Assembly: GCA_964450385.1 (NCBI GenBank)
Contig: CAYVEC010000010.1
Location: forward strand, 1-64,000
Direction: 5' to 3'
Source: JAKLFA01 sp964450385
GTDB taxonomy: Bacteria; Omnitrophota; Gorgyraeia; Zapsychrales; JANLHA01
Length of the DNA: 64,000 nucleotides
The notes below the pieces were generated by a model that was given only the letters and a program-made list of their open reading frames with translations, was not told the origin of the DNA and did not search any database. A program made the position numbers and the translations under genes. Below, piece by piece: positions 16,903-24,929 of this stretch. Within the stretch, counting starts at the first letter, position 1. Every line of letters starts with the position of its first letter.

Positions 16903-18558
16903 ATGCGCATCCCCCTGGGTCGTAAGATTTTGTGGCTGATCATGTTGTGTGTTTTTTTCAGCCTGATGGGCGCGGCGGGTCCGGCTCCGGTCATGGCCAA
17001 GGGGAGTATGGTCGCTGGCCATTTAGTTCAGGAAGGAATCCAGGCATATAAAGAAGGATACCATCGTGAGGCGATCCACAACTTCAGCAAGGCCCTTCTT
17101 GTTGAGCCGGGTCAGGCCGAGGCCCTTCGGTATCTTCGATTGATGGGGATCCCTGAGGGGATATACGGGACCGGCGAGTCTTCGATGACTATGGAGATGA
17201 AATTAGATCAGGCCGTTGTTGAGTATGAGTCCCGGATCGCGGAGCTCCGTCAGGAAAATGAGCAGCAGCGCTTGGATAAAGAGCGATTGATCGCGGAACA
17301 AGAGCAGCTGCAGCAGATCGTCGCGGCGAAAGAGGAAGAGCATCGTCAGATCTTTGATGATGTTGCCGAGTACAAAGAGGCGGTCGATGGAGAGCTCCGG
17401 GACCGCGAGGCGGCGATCGCTCAGCTCAAGGGAGAGAAGGATAAGCAGGCCGAGGCCGTGGACACCCTGCATCAGCGGCTTAAGGATTCCCGTGAGACGA
17501 TGGTCGAGCAGGACGCCCTGGTCATCAAAAAGGAGCAGGAGATCGAGACCCTGAAGGGGGTCTTGTCAGAGAAGGATCAGACGTACCGAAAGGAAGTCGC
17601 TGATGTTGTTGAGGTCCTTGCGGCCACGGACCAGGTCGCCCTTGAGAAGGAAAAGGAAGCGGCCGGACTTCAACGGCGTTATGATCAGGAGACCACGGTG
17701 CTCAAAAAAGAGGTCCGCAATAAAGAGACGGAACTGATGATCCAGGGTCAGCGGCTTGCCTATACGCAGCAGCAGGCGGTCGCGGCCGAAAAGGCCCTTG
17801 TCTCGCGTGACCAGAGGATCCGCGATCTTGAGGCCCAGGTGACGGGACTTCAGCGTCAGTCTCAGACCCTGTTGAATGATGTCACGGCGCTCAAAGAGGA
17901 ACAGCGTTTCCGTTTTGCCCAGGGGGCTCAGCGGGCGGACGAGGCCCTGGTGGCGCGCACGAAGCGGCAGGATGGGCTGATCCGGGAACTGAAGGAGCAG
18001 CTCGTGGCGGACCGGCAGCGCCTTGAACGGTTTGTCCTTTTGGATCAGTCGAATACCGAGGAGGCCTGCGCCTTAAAGACCCGCATTGACGAGATGGCTG
18101 CGGACCTTGAGCAGAAGGAATATCAGCTTGTGTTATTGAAGGATGACAATTCGATGCTCGAGACCCGGGTCAACGACGCCCAGGAGCGTCTGCGGACCGT
18201 CGAGGCCCTTCTTGAGCAGAAGGAGGCGGAGATCCTGCGGATGGAGAAGGAGCAGGGGGCGATCATTGTTGAGCTCAAGGATCAGCTGGTCTTATGCAAA
18301 AATCAGCTCGACGGTCTTGCCGCCTCCGGCCAGGCGAGCAGTCCCGAGGCGGTGGTCCTGAGAAAACGCATCGATGAGCTCATGACAGAACTTGAAAAGA
18401 AGGAATATCAGCTCTTGTTGTTGAAGAACGATCATTCGACGATCGATGTTCGGCTCAGGGATGCTCGGGAACGCCTTCGCGCGGTCGAGGCCATGCTCGA
18501 GCAGAAGGAATATGAGCTCGAGCGGATGGAAGGTCAGCGCGGGGCAGGCGCTCCGTAA
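16903..18558 (+). CDS. Exported TPR/coiled-coil protein
   Basis: 551 residues, not assigned to a named family. An N-terminal signal peptide (RRK-type positive start, hydrophobic core, AxA-like cleavage near PVMAKG) is followed by one TPR-like unit (VQEGIQAYKEGYHREAIHNFSKALLVEPGQAEAL). Residues about 100-545 are then almost continuous heptad coiled coil rich in E, K, Q and L. Near the C-terminus a unit of about 50 residues is repeated: (E)QKEYQLVLLKDDNSMLETR...AVEALLEQKE recurs with few changes as KKEYQLLLLKNDHSTIDVR...AVEAMLEQKE. AAAGGA lies 8 bases before the ATG, and a perfect promoter is upstream. It is likely periplasmic or envelope-spanning; its role is unknown. A response regulator follows 32 bp downstream. 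Confidence 0.85.
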   Translation: MRIPLGRKILWLIMLCVFFSLMGAAGPAPVMAKGSMVAGHLVQEGIQAYKEGYHREAIHNFSKALLVEPGQAEALRYLRLMGIPEGIYGTGESSMTMEMKLDQAVVEYESRIAELRQENEQQRLDKERLIAEQEQLQQIVAAKEEEHRQIFDDVAEYKEAVDGELRDREAAIAQLKGEKDKQAEAVDTLHQRLKDSRETMVEQDALVIKKEQEIETLKGVLSEKDQTYRKEVADVVEVLAATDQVALEKEKEAAGLQRRYDQETTVLKKEVRNKETELMIQGQRLAYTQQQAVAAEKALVSRDQRIRDLEAQVTGLQRQSQTLLNDVTALKEEQRFRFAQGAQRADEALVARTKRQDGLIRELKEQLVADRQRLERFVLLDQSNTEEACALKTRIDEMAADLEQKEYQLVLLKDDNSMLETRVNDAQERLRTVEALLEQKEAEILRMEKEQGAIIVELKDQLVLCKNQLDGLAASGQASSPEAVVLRKRIDELMTELEKKEYQLLLLKNDHSTIDVRLRDARERLRAVEAMLEQKEYELERMEGQRGAGAP

Positions 18559-18590
18559 TCGTTGTACCACGATCAGGGAGATACGGTCCG

Positions 18591-18971
18591 ATGGCAAAAA
18601 GGATTTTGATTATTGAGGATGATCCTGATCTCGTCAAGATCATCGAATATCGTCTCACGAGCCAGGGGTATGAGGTCCTCGTCGCCCGCGACGGGTACGC
18701 GGGGCTCATGATGGCCAAACGCGAGCGGCCGGACCTGATCACCCTGGACCTGAACCTGCCGGAGCTCAACGGGTTCACGGTCTGCAGTATGATCAAGGGC
18801 AACCGCTCGTATCGCGACATCCCGATCATCATGCTCACGGCCCGGGATGGCTTTGCCGATCGCGTCTTTGATGACAAGATGAAGCCCGAATTCTACATGA
18901 CAAAACCGTTCGAGGTCGACGATCTCTTGGCCAAGGTCCATGAGCTGGTTCATGATGATCGGAAAAAATGA
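18591..18971 (+). CDS. Single-domain response regulator (CheY-like receiver)
   Basis: 126 residues consisting only of a receiver domain. It has the acidic pair in IIEDDPD, the phospho-acceptor Asp in LITLDLNLPELNG, the switch Thr in MLTAR and the Lys in MTKPFEVDDLL. There is no output domain, so it must act by protein-protein contact or in a phosphorelay. No histidine kinase gene adjoins it in the window, although two kinase-type ATPase domains lie in the giant protein. It sits 32 bp after the coiled-coil protein gene with its own AGGGAG site, so the two are probably co-transcribed. Confidence 0.93.
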   Translation: MAKRILIIEDDPDLVKIIEYRLTSQGYEVLVARDGYAGLMMAKRERPDLITLDLNLPELNGFTVCSMIKGNRSYRDIPIIMLTARDGFADRVFDDKMKPEFYMTKPFEVDDLLAKVHELVHDDRKK

Positions 18972-19112
18972 AGCCTTCTGATCGAGGCGCGGGCTGGAGG
19001 CCTCGGGCGTTCATGATGGTTCCTTTCGCATTGTTCGCAATTCCCTCATCGGGAAAAATTCGCTGAGTTTCATTTCGTGATTCGATATGGGCACGAGGCA
19101 TCGAAGGCGCTG

Positions 19113-20504
19113 CTACGGCGAGGTTCTTTGATCTTCAGCCGCGCGGGAGGGGAGGTTCAGAAGGACGAGGAGCATGACGCCAAGGGGGAAGAAATGGAGG
19201 ATCATGCGAGAGAGTCCCAGGTGCGTTGTGACCAAAGCATAATGTTGTGTCAATGAGAAGCCCAGAAAGTGCACTCCAAAGAATCCTACGAGGCTGATGA
19301 ACAAGGCCCAGGCCTCAGCCTGGTAGCGGGTCCGCAATATTTTCGGCAATGAGAGCGCGAGCAGAAACCAGATGAGGCTCCAGTTCCAGGACAGGAAGAG
19401 GTCCTCGAAAAAATATTGAAGGACCACAAGCCCGCGGCTGACCGTTGCCCAGGACCAATCGATCAGAAGCGATTGAAGTTCAAAATGACCACAGGCGGTG
19501 ACGCGTTCGGCCCGCGGGGGGAACGCAGTCATCTTAAAGACAAGATAGAGCGAGGCGATCCCGAAGCTGACGATAAAAAATCGGATCAGCGAGAATAGTT
19601 TTTTACTAAAAGAGATTTCGCCGTGGTGCATTAACAGGACGAAGAACCCCATCAGGTGCATCATCACATAGCCCACGCCTTCCAATTTGACAAACGAGCA
19701 GCAGGCTGAGAAGAGGGCCGCCAGGACGAGCCAGCCGTGTTCACGCCGGTGATGCCACAGGAAGAGGGAGATGAAGACGGCCGCGTTGTAATATCCCATC
19801 ATGAGGTCTCGATATCCGTTCGACGCGTGATTGATCAGGAGGTTCGACGATAACAGAAAGACAACGGCGATGAGACCCCATCGGCGGTTCGTCGTCCCTG
19901 AAAAGAAATAATAGAAGAACGTGATGAGCGATAAGAACATGGGGAAAAAGATGGATTTGATCAGCTGGTCGTCCCAGTGGCCTAAATTCAAGGCCACCCA
20001 CATTTCTAGCAAAGGGACCTGGAGCGGGTAGGCCCGAGTCGGGAAATTTTTGACAAACGCGAGGGATTGTTCATGAAAAAGGATCTTCGCGTTGAAGGCA
20101 TGTGTTGCGATCACGTCCCATTTATAGACGGGAATGAAAAAGGTCTCCCAAAAAACGAAAATGATTTGATAGATGATAAAACCCATGAGCGCACAGTCGA
20201 CGGCTGAGAGAGGGGTCCGGTGTTCTGTGCGGGGGGTGTTCACTTGACTGTCGGGATGGCGGAGCTTGTACCAGGATGCGATTGTGATGATGAGGGCGAC
20301 AGGCGCGCTGATCGATCCGAATGTATAAGGGATATGGAGGATGCCTAGGATGAGCATGAGTTGGGCAAGCAGGCCGATGCCTAGACCATATCCCATCATC
20401 CAGACAACCAAGGAGGGAATCCGATGCGGCAGCAGCATTCGGATGATAACGACCCCGAAGGCCGCGGGGAGTAAGAGGCTGTTTAATAGGGAGAAGAGGG
20501 ACAT
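19113..20504 (-). CDS. Polytopic membrane protein, glycosyltransferase-39-like
   Basis: 463 residues with about ten hydrophobic segments. The segment PVYKWDVIATHAFNAKILFHEQSL, with a W-D and H-x-x-x-A-K arrangement, resembles the first periplasmic loop of ArnT/PMT-type GT-C glycosyltransferases. The family call is by topology and this loop only. A longer reading frame starts at 20534, but ATG at 20504 has AAAGGA 8 bases upstream and begins directly at the first membrane segment, so I chose it. The gene overlaps the end of the upstream membrane-protein gene by 22 bases, indicating co-translation. It probably transfers a lipid-linked sugar to a surface molecule. Confidence 0.7.
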   Translation of the reverse strand: MSLFSLLNSLLLPAAFGVVIIRMLLPHRIPSLVVWMMGYGLGIGLLAQLMLILGILHIPYTFGSISAPVALIITIASWYKLRHPDSQVNTPRTEHRTPLSAVDCALMGFIIYQIIFVFWETFFIPVYKWDVIATHAFNAKILFHEQSLAFVKNFPTRAYPLQVPLLEMWVALNLGHWDDQLIKSIFFPMFLSLITFFYYFFSGTTNRRWGLIAVVFLLSSNLLINHASNGYRDLMMGYYNAAVFISLFLWHHRREHGWLVLAALFSACCSFVKLEGVGYVMMHLMGFFVLLMHHGEISFSKKLFSLIRFFIVSFGIASLYLVFKMTAFPPRAERVTACGHFELQSLLIDWSWATVSRGLVVLQYFFEDLFLSWNWSLIWFLLALSLPKILRTRYQAEAWALFISLVGFFGVHFLGFSLTQHYALVTTHLGLSRMILHFFPLGVMLLVLLNLPSRAAEDQRTSP

Positions 20505-21211
20505 GGTTGTTTTCCTTTGAAGGCGACGAGGCATGATTCGCCGCAGCTGATCACCTGGGTGAATTCATCCCCGACGGATGCCTCGGGGTTGTCTTTCGGG
20601 AAGATGATCAGGGCGTCGATCGGCTCGGGTTTTCTGATGCCTCTGATATCGATCGGATAGAGAAAGTAGGCCCAGGCCCGGTGGGTGAACATCCCGGGGT
20701 CGCGCGTCATATCCATATCGGTGATCAGTTCTGCCCGGTAGCGGCCGGGGAAGGTGTCAGTGATAAAGCGCGGGAAAAGATACGCGTCTTTAAAAAGATA
20801 TTTTTGTTTTTCCGGCAGCGATTTCTGGGCAAAGACAGAGTACGAATAACGAAAGTCGTCGATCTGGCTGATCAGGTTCAGGGCCGTCATGCTGCCGAAG
20901 ACGATGATGCCGGCAGAGATGGCCGCCGGATAGAGCCGGCTCGTGGGTTGATCCTCGAGGCCTCGTCGCCGAATGGCAAGAATGAGGGTGAGCACGCCCC
21001 ATACAAGGTAGACGGCCCAGAGAAAATTAAAGGTTCGGATGGTTGGGGCCGGGACAAAGTTGTGCGCCGTGTGCACAAACGAGATGGGTGGCGTCCGTAA
21101 GATGGCCGCCATCGGGGTCCCGGTCCTTACTGAGAGGAAAAAGAGAAAAAGGATGACGGCGAGGAGGATGCTGGCGATAAACACGACGGAAGATTTTGAG
21201 GGATGGTTCAT
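20483..21211 (-). CDS. Membrane protein of unknown function
   Basis: 242 residues with three predicted membrane segments (residues about 8-27, 62-80 and 98-118) and a soluble C-terminal half of about 120 residues. I do not recognise the family. The soluble part (FITDTFPGRYRAELITDMDM, IDALIIFPKDN) looks like a folded extracytoplasmic domain, similar in layout to domains attached to surface-polysaccharide enzymes. It overlaps the start of the glycosyltransferase-like gene downstream, so the two probably work together. Confidence 0.7.
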   Translation of the reverse strand: MNHPSKSSVVFIASILLAVILFLFFLSVRTGTPMAAILRTPPISFVHTAHNFVPAPTIRTFNFLWAVYLVWGVLTLILAIRRRGLEDQPTSRLYPAAISAGIIVFGSMTALNLISQIDDFRYSYSVFAQKSLPEKQKYLFKDAYLFPRFITDTFPGRYRAELITDMDMTRDPGMFTHRAWAYFLYPIDIRGIRKPEPIDALIIFPKDNPEASVGDEFTQVISCGESCLVAFKGKQPCPSSPY

Positions 21212-21563
21212 GTTTTTCAGCGGGCCCTTGAAAATTTAGACATTTTATATATACCATATCGTGTCATGGGGGAGAAACGAAAAGATAGAATTGTGACGGC
21301 ATGGTGTGGGTGAGCCCGGAGATCTAAGCGCGCGTTAAGGGTTTGGTTTGTCTGGTGGGCGTCCTGGGTATGGCGATGATGGAAGGGGTCCTGTTTGAGG
21401 GGTATTCGATGAATGAGATGGGGGATGCGCTGGTTAAGCCGCAGTGGTTAGCTGTCCTGGCATGTCCGCGTGTGTCCCATTGACGAGTTTAAGAAATGGT
21501 AGTAGAGTGTCGTCCAATTAACTTGAGTGACAATAGGTTATATACACTGAAGGAGAAGACACC
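21212..21563 (+). other. 352-bp stretch without a confident gene
   Basis: This stretch lies between divergent genes. A short frame after the TAA at 21325 and ending at the TGA at 21481 encodes a hydrophobic peptide (GLVCLVGVLGMAMMEGVLFE) with no good start. It could be a gene remnant or chance. The right part holds the likely promoter of the PEP-CTERM gene. Confidence 0.4.
21480..21508 (+). promoter_or_regulatory. Probable promoter of PEP-CTERM gene
   Basis: TTGACG (21480-21485), 17-base spacer and TAGAGT (21503-21508) lie about 55 bases before the start codon. A Shine-Dalgarno, AAGGAG (21550-21555), follows at 8 bases from the ATG. Confidence 0.4.
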
Positions 21564-22508
21564 ATGAAGACGCGTAACGATTTTGTCCGGACCCGGTTGC
21601 AGCGGATAAGCATGGGGCTGACCGTGCTGACTGTTTTGCTGATGGGCGTTAGCCAGCCGGCCTTCGCCGCTGTGTACGACACGTACCGGAGTTGGAGTTA
21701 TTATACCGACCGGAATAATAATACCACTCAGGATGACCATTTCTGGTCGGATGAGAGCTCGTGGCAGGGCAGCAGCTCTGTTGTTTACAATGAAAATAAT
21801 TACGCAAAATCTTTGGTTGGATTTGAGGGTGTCGGCAGCCTCGGGGCCAAGATCGGAGTCAGCGTTGACGACAGCTTGAATACAGTCTACTCATCGTCTT
21901 ATTATCGCGATGATGGGTTCCGGTGCGACGCGACGACATGCGGGGCAGGGATACCGTTAGGGGGCAGCTTTGAAACGCAGCTGCAGCAGGACGGCAGTTT
22001 TACTCTAGGCAGCGCGAATTATAGTCTTATGTATTACCTCCGCACGCCGTCAATGGCCTACAATTTCCACTTCGCAGTGCAGCAGGGGGAAATGGACCTG
22101 GAGCCCTATGGGTGGTTCTCCTCGGAGAATCTCGTCACCGGCGGGTCTACGGTAAAAGATCTCGGAAGCGACCCGTCGTTTTTTAATCTGGTGTGGGAAG
22201 ACAATAACAATGACGGGGTTTACAATTTCGCCTATGATTTTAGTTTCGTAGGATACACGAATGGTCTGGATCTCGGAGAAGAGTTGAGCGTGTCCGCCTA
22301 TGCGTACAGATCCGGCGAGGGACTTCAATTCGTTGACTCGTACAATTCTTTCCATGCGAACATCACTCCGGATGACGGGGTTTCTTTTTATCGGGGCGGT
22401 CAGCTCGCTGTCGGAAGTTCCGGACCGCAGGCAGTGCCTGAGCCGGCGTCGATGATGCTCGTCGGCGGCGGCCTGGTCGGGATGCTCTTCCGCCGAAGAT
22501 TTGTTTAA
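21564..22508 (+). CDS. PEP-CTERM surface-sorted secreted protein
   Basis: 314 residues. The signal peptide ends at QPAFAAVYD. The body is rich in Y, S, N, D and G and is probably all-beta. The C-terminus is a textbook PEP-CTERM sorting signal: VPEPASMMLVGGGLVGMLF followed by RRR. In known systems this tail is cut by exosortase (EpsH/XrtA family) and tied to exopolysaccharide export. No exosortase gene lies in this window, so it must be elsewhere. AAGGAG lies 8 bases before the ATG. A strong terminator follows immediately, so it is a single-gene unit. The function of the mature domain is unknown. Confidence 0.93.
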   Translation: MKTRNDFVRTRLQRISMGLTVLTVLLMGVSQPAFAAVYDTYRSWSYYTDRNNNTTQDDHFWSDESSWQGSSSVVYNENNYAKSLVGFEGVGSLGAKIGVSVDDSLNTVYSSSYYRDDGFRCDATTCGAGIPLGGSFETQLQQDGSFTLGSANYSLMYYLRTPSMAYNFHFAVQQGEMDLEPYGWFSSENLVTGGSTVKDLGSDPSFFNLVWEDNNNDGVYNFAYDFSFVGYTNGLDLGEELSVSAYAYRSGEGLQFVDSYNSFHANITPDDGVSFYRGGQLAVGSSGPQAVPEPASMMLVGGGLVGMLFRRRFV

Positions 22509-22540
22509 TCGATTGACCTCAAGGGGCACGCGGTGATACG

Positions 22541-22575
22541 GAAGCCCGGTCGTGAGCGACTGGGCTTCTTTATTT
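22541..22575 (+). terminator. Rho-independent terminator after PEP-CTERM gene
   Basis: A 12-bp stem (GAAGCCCGGTCG / CGACTGGGCTTC, one G-U pair) with a TGAG loop is followed by TTTATTT. Confidence 0.85.
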
Positions 22576-22586
22576 GCGTAAATCCC

Positions 22587-22688
22587 CCCATAGAGCTGGG
22601 CTGAATCTCTATCCGACATAACCTTTTTACCTCTGACGATGAAAATTTTATTTTGGATCATTTTTTCTGGTATGGGCAGGTGTGACAT
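22587..22688 (-). pseudogene. N-terminal fragment of an ORF6N-domain gene
   Basis: From ATG at 22688 (AAAGGA 6 bases upstream) the first 34 residues read MSHLPIPEKMIQNKIFIVRG, then KKVMSDRDSAQLYG. This is the characteristic start of ORF6N-domain proteins found in phages and genomic islands (I-x-x-K-I-x-x-I-R-G-x-K-V-M-x-D-x-D-L-A-x-L-Y-G). Similarity stops abruptly after LYG; the frame then runs antisense into the terminator and the PEP-CTERM gene. It is most likely a truncated remnant of a mobile-element gene lying directly after yifB. A short functional peptide is less likely. Confidence 0.65.
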
Positions 22689-22704
22689 GATGAATCCTTT
22701 TTGT

Positions 22705-24237
22705 TCAGGTTCTATCCAGGCACCGGTATTGGATCGCCTCGGCGAGATGCCCTTCGCGGATCTCGGCCGATCCGGCGAGGTCCGCGATGGTGCGAGCCAC
22801 TTTAAGGATCTTGTCATGGGCGCGGGCCGAGAGGCCGAGCTGGTCGATCGCGTTTTTTAACAGATGCTGACTCGTCGACGAGAGAGCGCAGTGTTGTCGG
22901 ATCTGCCGGTGCCGCATGAAGGCGTTGGCAAAGACAGGGATCTGGTCCTGGGCGAAGCGCTCGTGTTGGATCCGGCGGGCAGCGCAGGTCCGGGCCCGGA
23001 TGGCGGAGGAGGGTTCTCCCGGGTCGAGCGACATGAGGTGATCCGTGGGAAGGTGCGCGACCTCGAGGTGAAGGTCGATCCGATCCAGGAGCGGGCCGGA
23101 GATCTTCGACATGTAGCGCTGGATCTGGAGCGGTGAGCAGCCGCATTCGCGGCGGGGGTCAGTGGCGTACCCGCACGGGCAAGGGTTGAGGCTTGCGACG
23201 AGCATGCATTGGGAGGGAAAACGGATCGTCTTGGTCGCGCGTGAGACCGTAACCCATCCGTCTTCGAGCGGCTGGCGCAGGGCCTCGAGCACCCGGCGGC
23301 TGAATTCCGGCAGTTCATCTAAAAAGAGAATCCCGTGGTGCGCGAGGGTGACCTCACCGGGCTTGGGGTGGGACCCGCCGCCGATGAGCGCGATATCAGA
23401 GCTCGTATGATGCGGGGACCGGAATGGCCGCGCCGTGAGGAGGGCGGTTTGGCTCGGCAGGATCCCAGCCACCGAATGGATCTTCGTGATCTCGAGCGCT
23501 TCTTCGAGCGCCATGGGCGGGAGGATCGACGGGAGGCGCCGGGCCAGCATGGTCTTACCGCTTCCGGGCGGGCCGATCATGAGCACATTGTGTCCGCCCG
23601 CGGCAGCGACTTCCAGACCGCGTTTGATCAACGCTTGCCCGCGGACATCGCTGAAATCCGCGTGGTCAGCCGGGTGGTCGTTGAGAAGGGTTGCGCTGTT
23701 GATCGTGAACCGGGTGAGCGTTGATGGCGAACCTGACAGAAACGCGGCGATCTCTTTAAGATGACGCGCTGGGAAAACCGGGCACCGCCCGGCAATGGCG
23801 GCTTCATAGGCATTCTCCTGGGGCAGGATCACGCCCTCAAAGGCCTTGGCCGGGATGCTGAGGCTGATCGGCAGGGCGCCATGGATCGGCCGAAGGGTCC
23901 CATCAAGGGAGAGCTCGCCCAGAATAATAAATTTTTTAAGGGATTCGGAACAGATCTGTCCGGTTGCCGCGAGATATCCGAGGGCAACGGCAAGGTCATA
24001 CGAGGCCCCGCTTTTTTTGGTGTCGGCAGGAGAGAGGTTGATAATGATCCGATTGGAGGCGAATTGAAATCCGCTGTTCTTGATCGCGGCGCGGACACGG
24101 TCCTTGCTTTCTTTGACCGCGTTATCAGGAAGGCCGACGATCGTGATTGATGGAAGTCCTCGCGCCACATCAACTTCAATGCGAACGGGATAGGCCTCGA
24201 TTCCTTCGATACCGAAACTTACAACATGTGAGAGCAT
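22705..24237 (-). CDS. comM: YifB/ComM family Mg-chelatase-like AAA+ ATPase
   Basis: 510 residues. The N-terminal LonC-like domain has VDVARGLPSITIVGLPD and NLSPADTKKSGASYDLAVALG. The central AAA+ domain has Walker A IGPPGSGKTMLARRLPSILP and the segments RPFRSPHHT and LFLDELPEF. The C-terminal Mg-chelatase domain has ARAHDKILKVARTIADL. In naturally transformable bacteria ComM is a helicase that extends the integrated DNA branch; elsewhere the role is less clear. The frame can start at 24267, but ATG at 24237 has AGGGG 5 bases upstream and gives the family-typical start MLSHVVSFGIEGIEAYPV. It stands alone on the minus strand. Confidence 0.93.
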   Translation of the reverse strand: MLSHVVSFGIEGIEAYPVRIEVDVARGLPSITIVGLPDNAVKESKDRVRAAIKNSGFQFASNRIIINLSPADTKKSGASYDLAVALGYLAATGQICSESLKKFIILGELSLDGTLRPIHGALPISLSIPAKAFEGVILPQENAYEAAIAGRCPVFPARHLKEIAAFLSGSPSTLTRFTINSATLLNDHPADHADFSDVRGQALIKRGLEVAAAGGHNVLMIGPPGSGKTMLARRLPSILPPMALEEALEITKIHSVAGILPSQTALLTARPFRSPHHTSSDIALIGGGSHPKPGEVTLAHHGILFLDELPEFSRRVLEALRQPLEDGWVTVSRATKTIRFPSQCMLVASLNPCPCGYATDPRRECGCSPLQIQRYMSKISGPLLDRIDLHLEVAHLPTDHLMSLDPGEPSSAIRARTCAARRIQHERFAQDQIPVFANAFMRHRQIRQHCALSSTSQHLLKNAIDQLGLSARAHDKILKVARTIADLAGSAEIREGHLAEAIQYRCLDRT

Positions 24238-24350
24238 AGGGACCCCTAGGTATGAGGGGTGATCCAATAGAAGGGATGATCGTTGTTTGGGTGGGGATGC
24301 CCTGTGGGGGTCAGGTTGTTCTTTGGGGCAAGCAAATGCCGGAAAACACC

Positions 24351-24379
24351 TTGCTTTTTAAAAGACCCCTATTTATAAT
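24351..24379 (+). promoter_or_regulatory. Promoter for the DUF212/L,D-transpeptidase unit
   Basis: TTGCTT (24351-24356), 17-base spacer and TATAAT (24374-24379) lie about 80 bases upstream of the TTG start at 24461. Confidence 0.65.
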
Positions 24380-24460
24380 GTAACGTAACATAAAAAGAAT
24401 ATTAGGTCAAATAGTAGTATTTTCGTCTCTTCTTGGTGTTTTTTCATAAAGGAGATCCTG

Positions 24461-24901
24461 TTGACCCCTGGGAACAAGGTGTTTGCGATCACGATCGTCA
24501 CGTGGGCTGTAGCCCAGTTCATAAAGGTCATTCTGGGGGTGATCCAGGAAAGGCGTTTTAATTTTCGGTGGTTCATCGGGACCGGGGGCATGCCTTCGAG
24601 CCATGCCGCGGGGGTCGCAGCCCTGGCCACTGCCTGCGGGCTCCAGGAGGGTTTTGATTCGGTGCTTTTTGCTGTGGCAGGGGTTTTTGCCTTGGTCACG
24701 ATGTTCGACGCCCAGAGCGTCCGGCGGGCCACGGGACAGCAGGCCGAAATCTTGAACCAGATCATGGATGATATTTATTGGCGCGGAAAAATTGAGGGGG
24801 ACCGCCTGATCGAACTGATTGGGCATTCTCCGTTTCAGGTCTTTGTCGGGATGGTGGTCGGCTGCGTGTTGGCGGTTTGGCTTTTTCATATTTGGCAATA
24901 A
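24461..24901 (+). CDS. Divergent PAP2 family (DUF212, YuiD-like) membrane protein
   Basis: 146 residues with three to four membrane segments. GTGGMPSSHAAGVAAL is the family signature (GGMPSSH), and MFDAQSVRRATGQQAEILN follows as in YuiD-like proteins. The family is related to PAP2 phosphatases, but its substrate is unknown; a lipid phosphate is plausible. Translation probably starts at TTG 24461 with GGAG 8 bases upstream, because no ATG fits. It is the first gene of a unit that continues with the L,D-transpeptidase and accA. Confidence 0.85.
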   Translation: MTPGNKVFAITIVTWAVAQFIKVILGVIQERRFNFRWFIGTGGMPSSHAAGVAALATACGLQEGFDSVLFAVAGVFALVTMFDAQSVRRATGQQAEILNQIMDDIYWRGKIEGDRLIELIGHSPFQVFVGMVVGCVLAVWLFHIWQ

Positions 24902-24929
24902 TAGACAGGCGAGAACAAGGAGAGTTCAG

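Noticed and set aside
21328..21483. Short hydrophobic frame in the gap before the PEP-CTERM gene
   Set aside because: It has no convincing start or ribosome-binding site and no recognisable family; noted only as a possible remnant.
22050..22817. 255-codon minus-strand frame over the PEP-CTERM gene
   Set aside because: Only the 34 residues from 22688 look like a protein family (ORF6N); the rest is antisense to the PEP-CTERM gene and its terminator.
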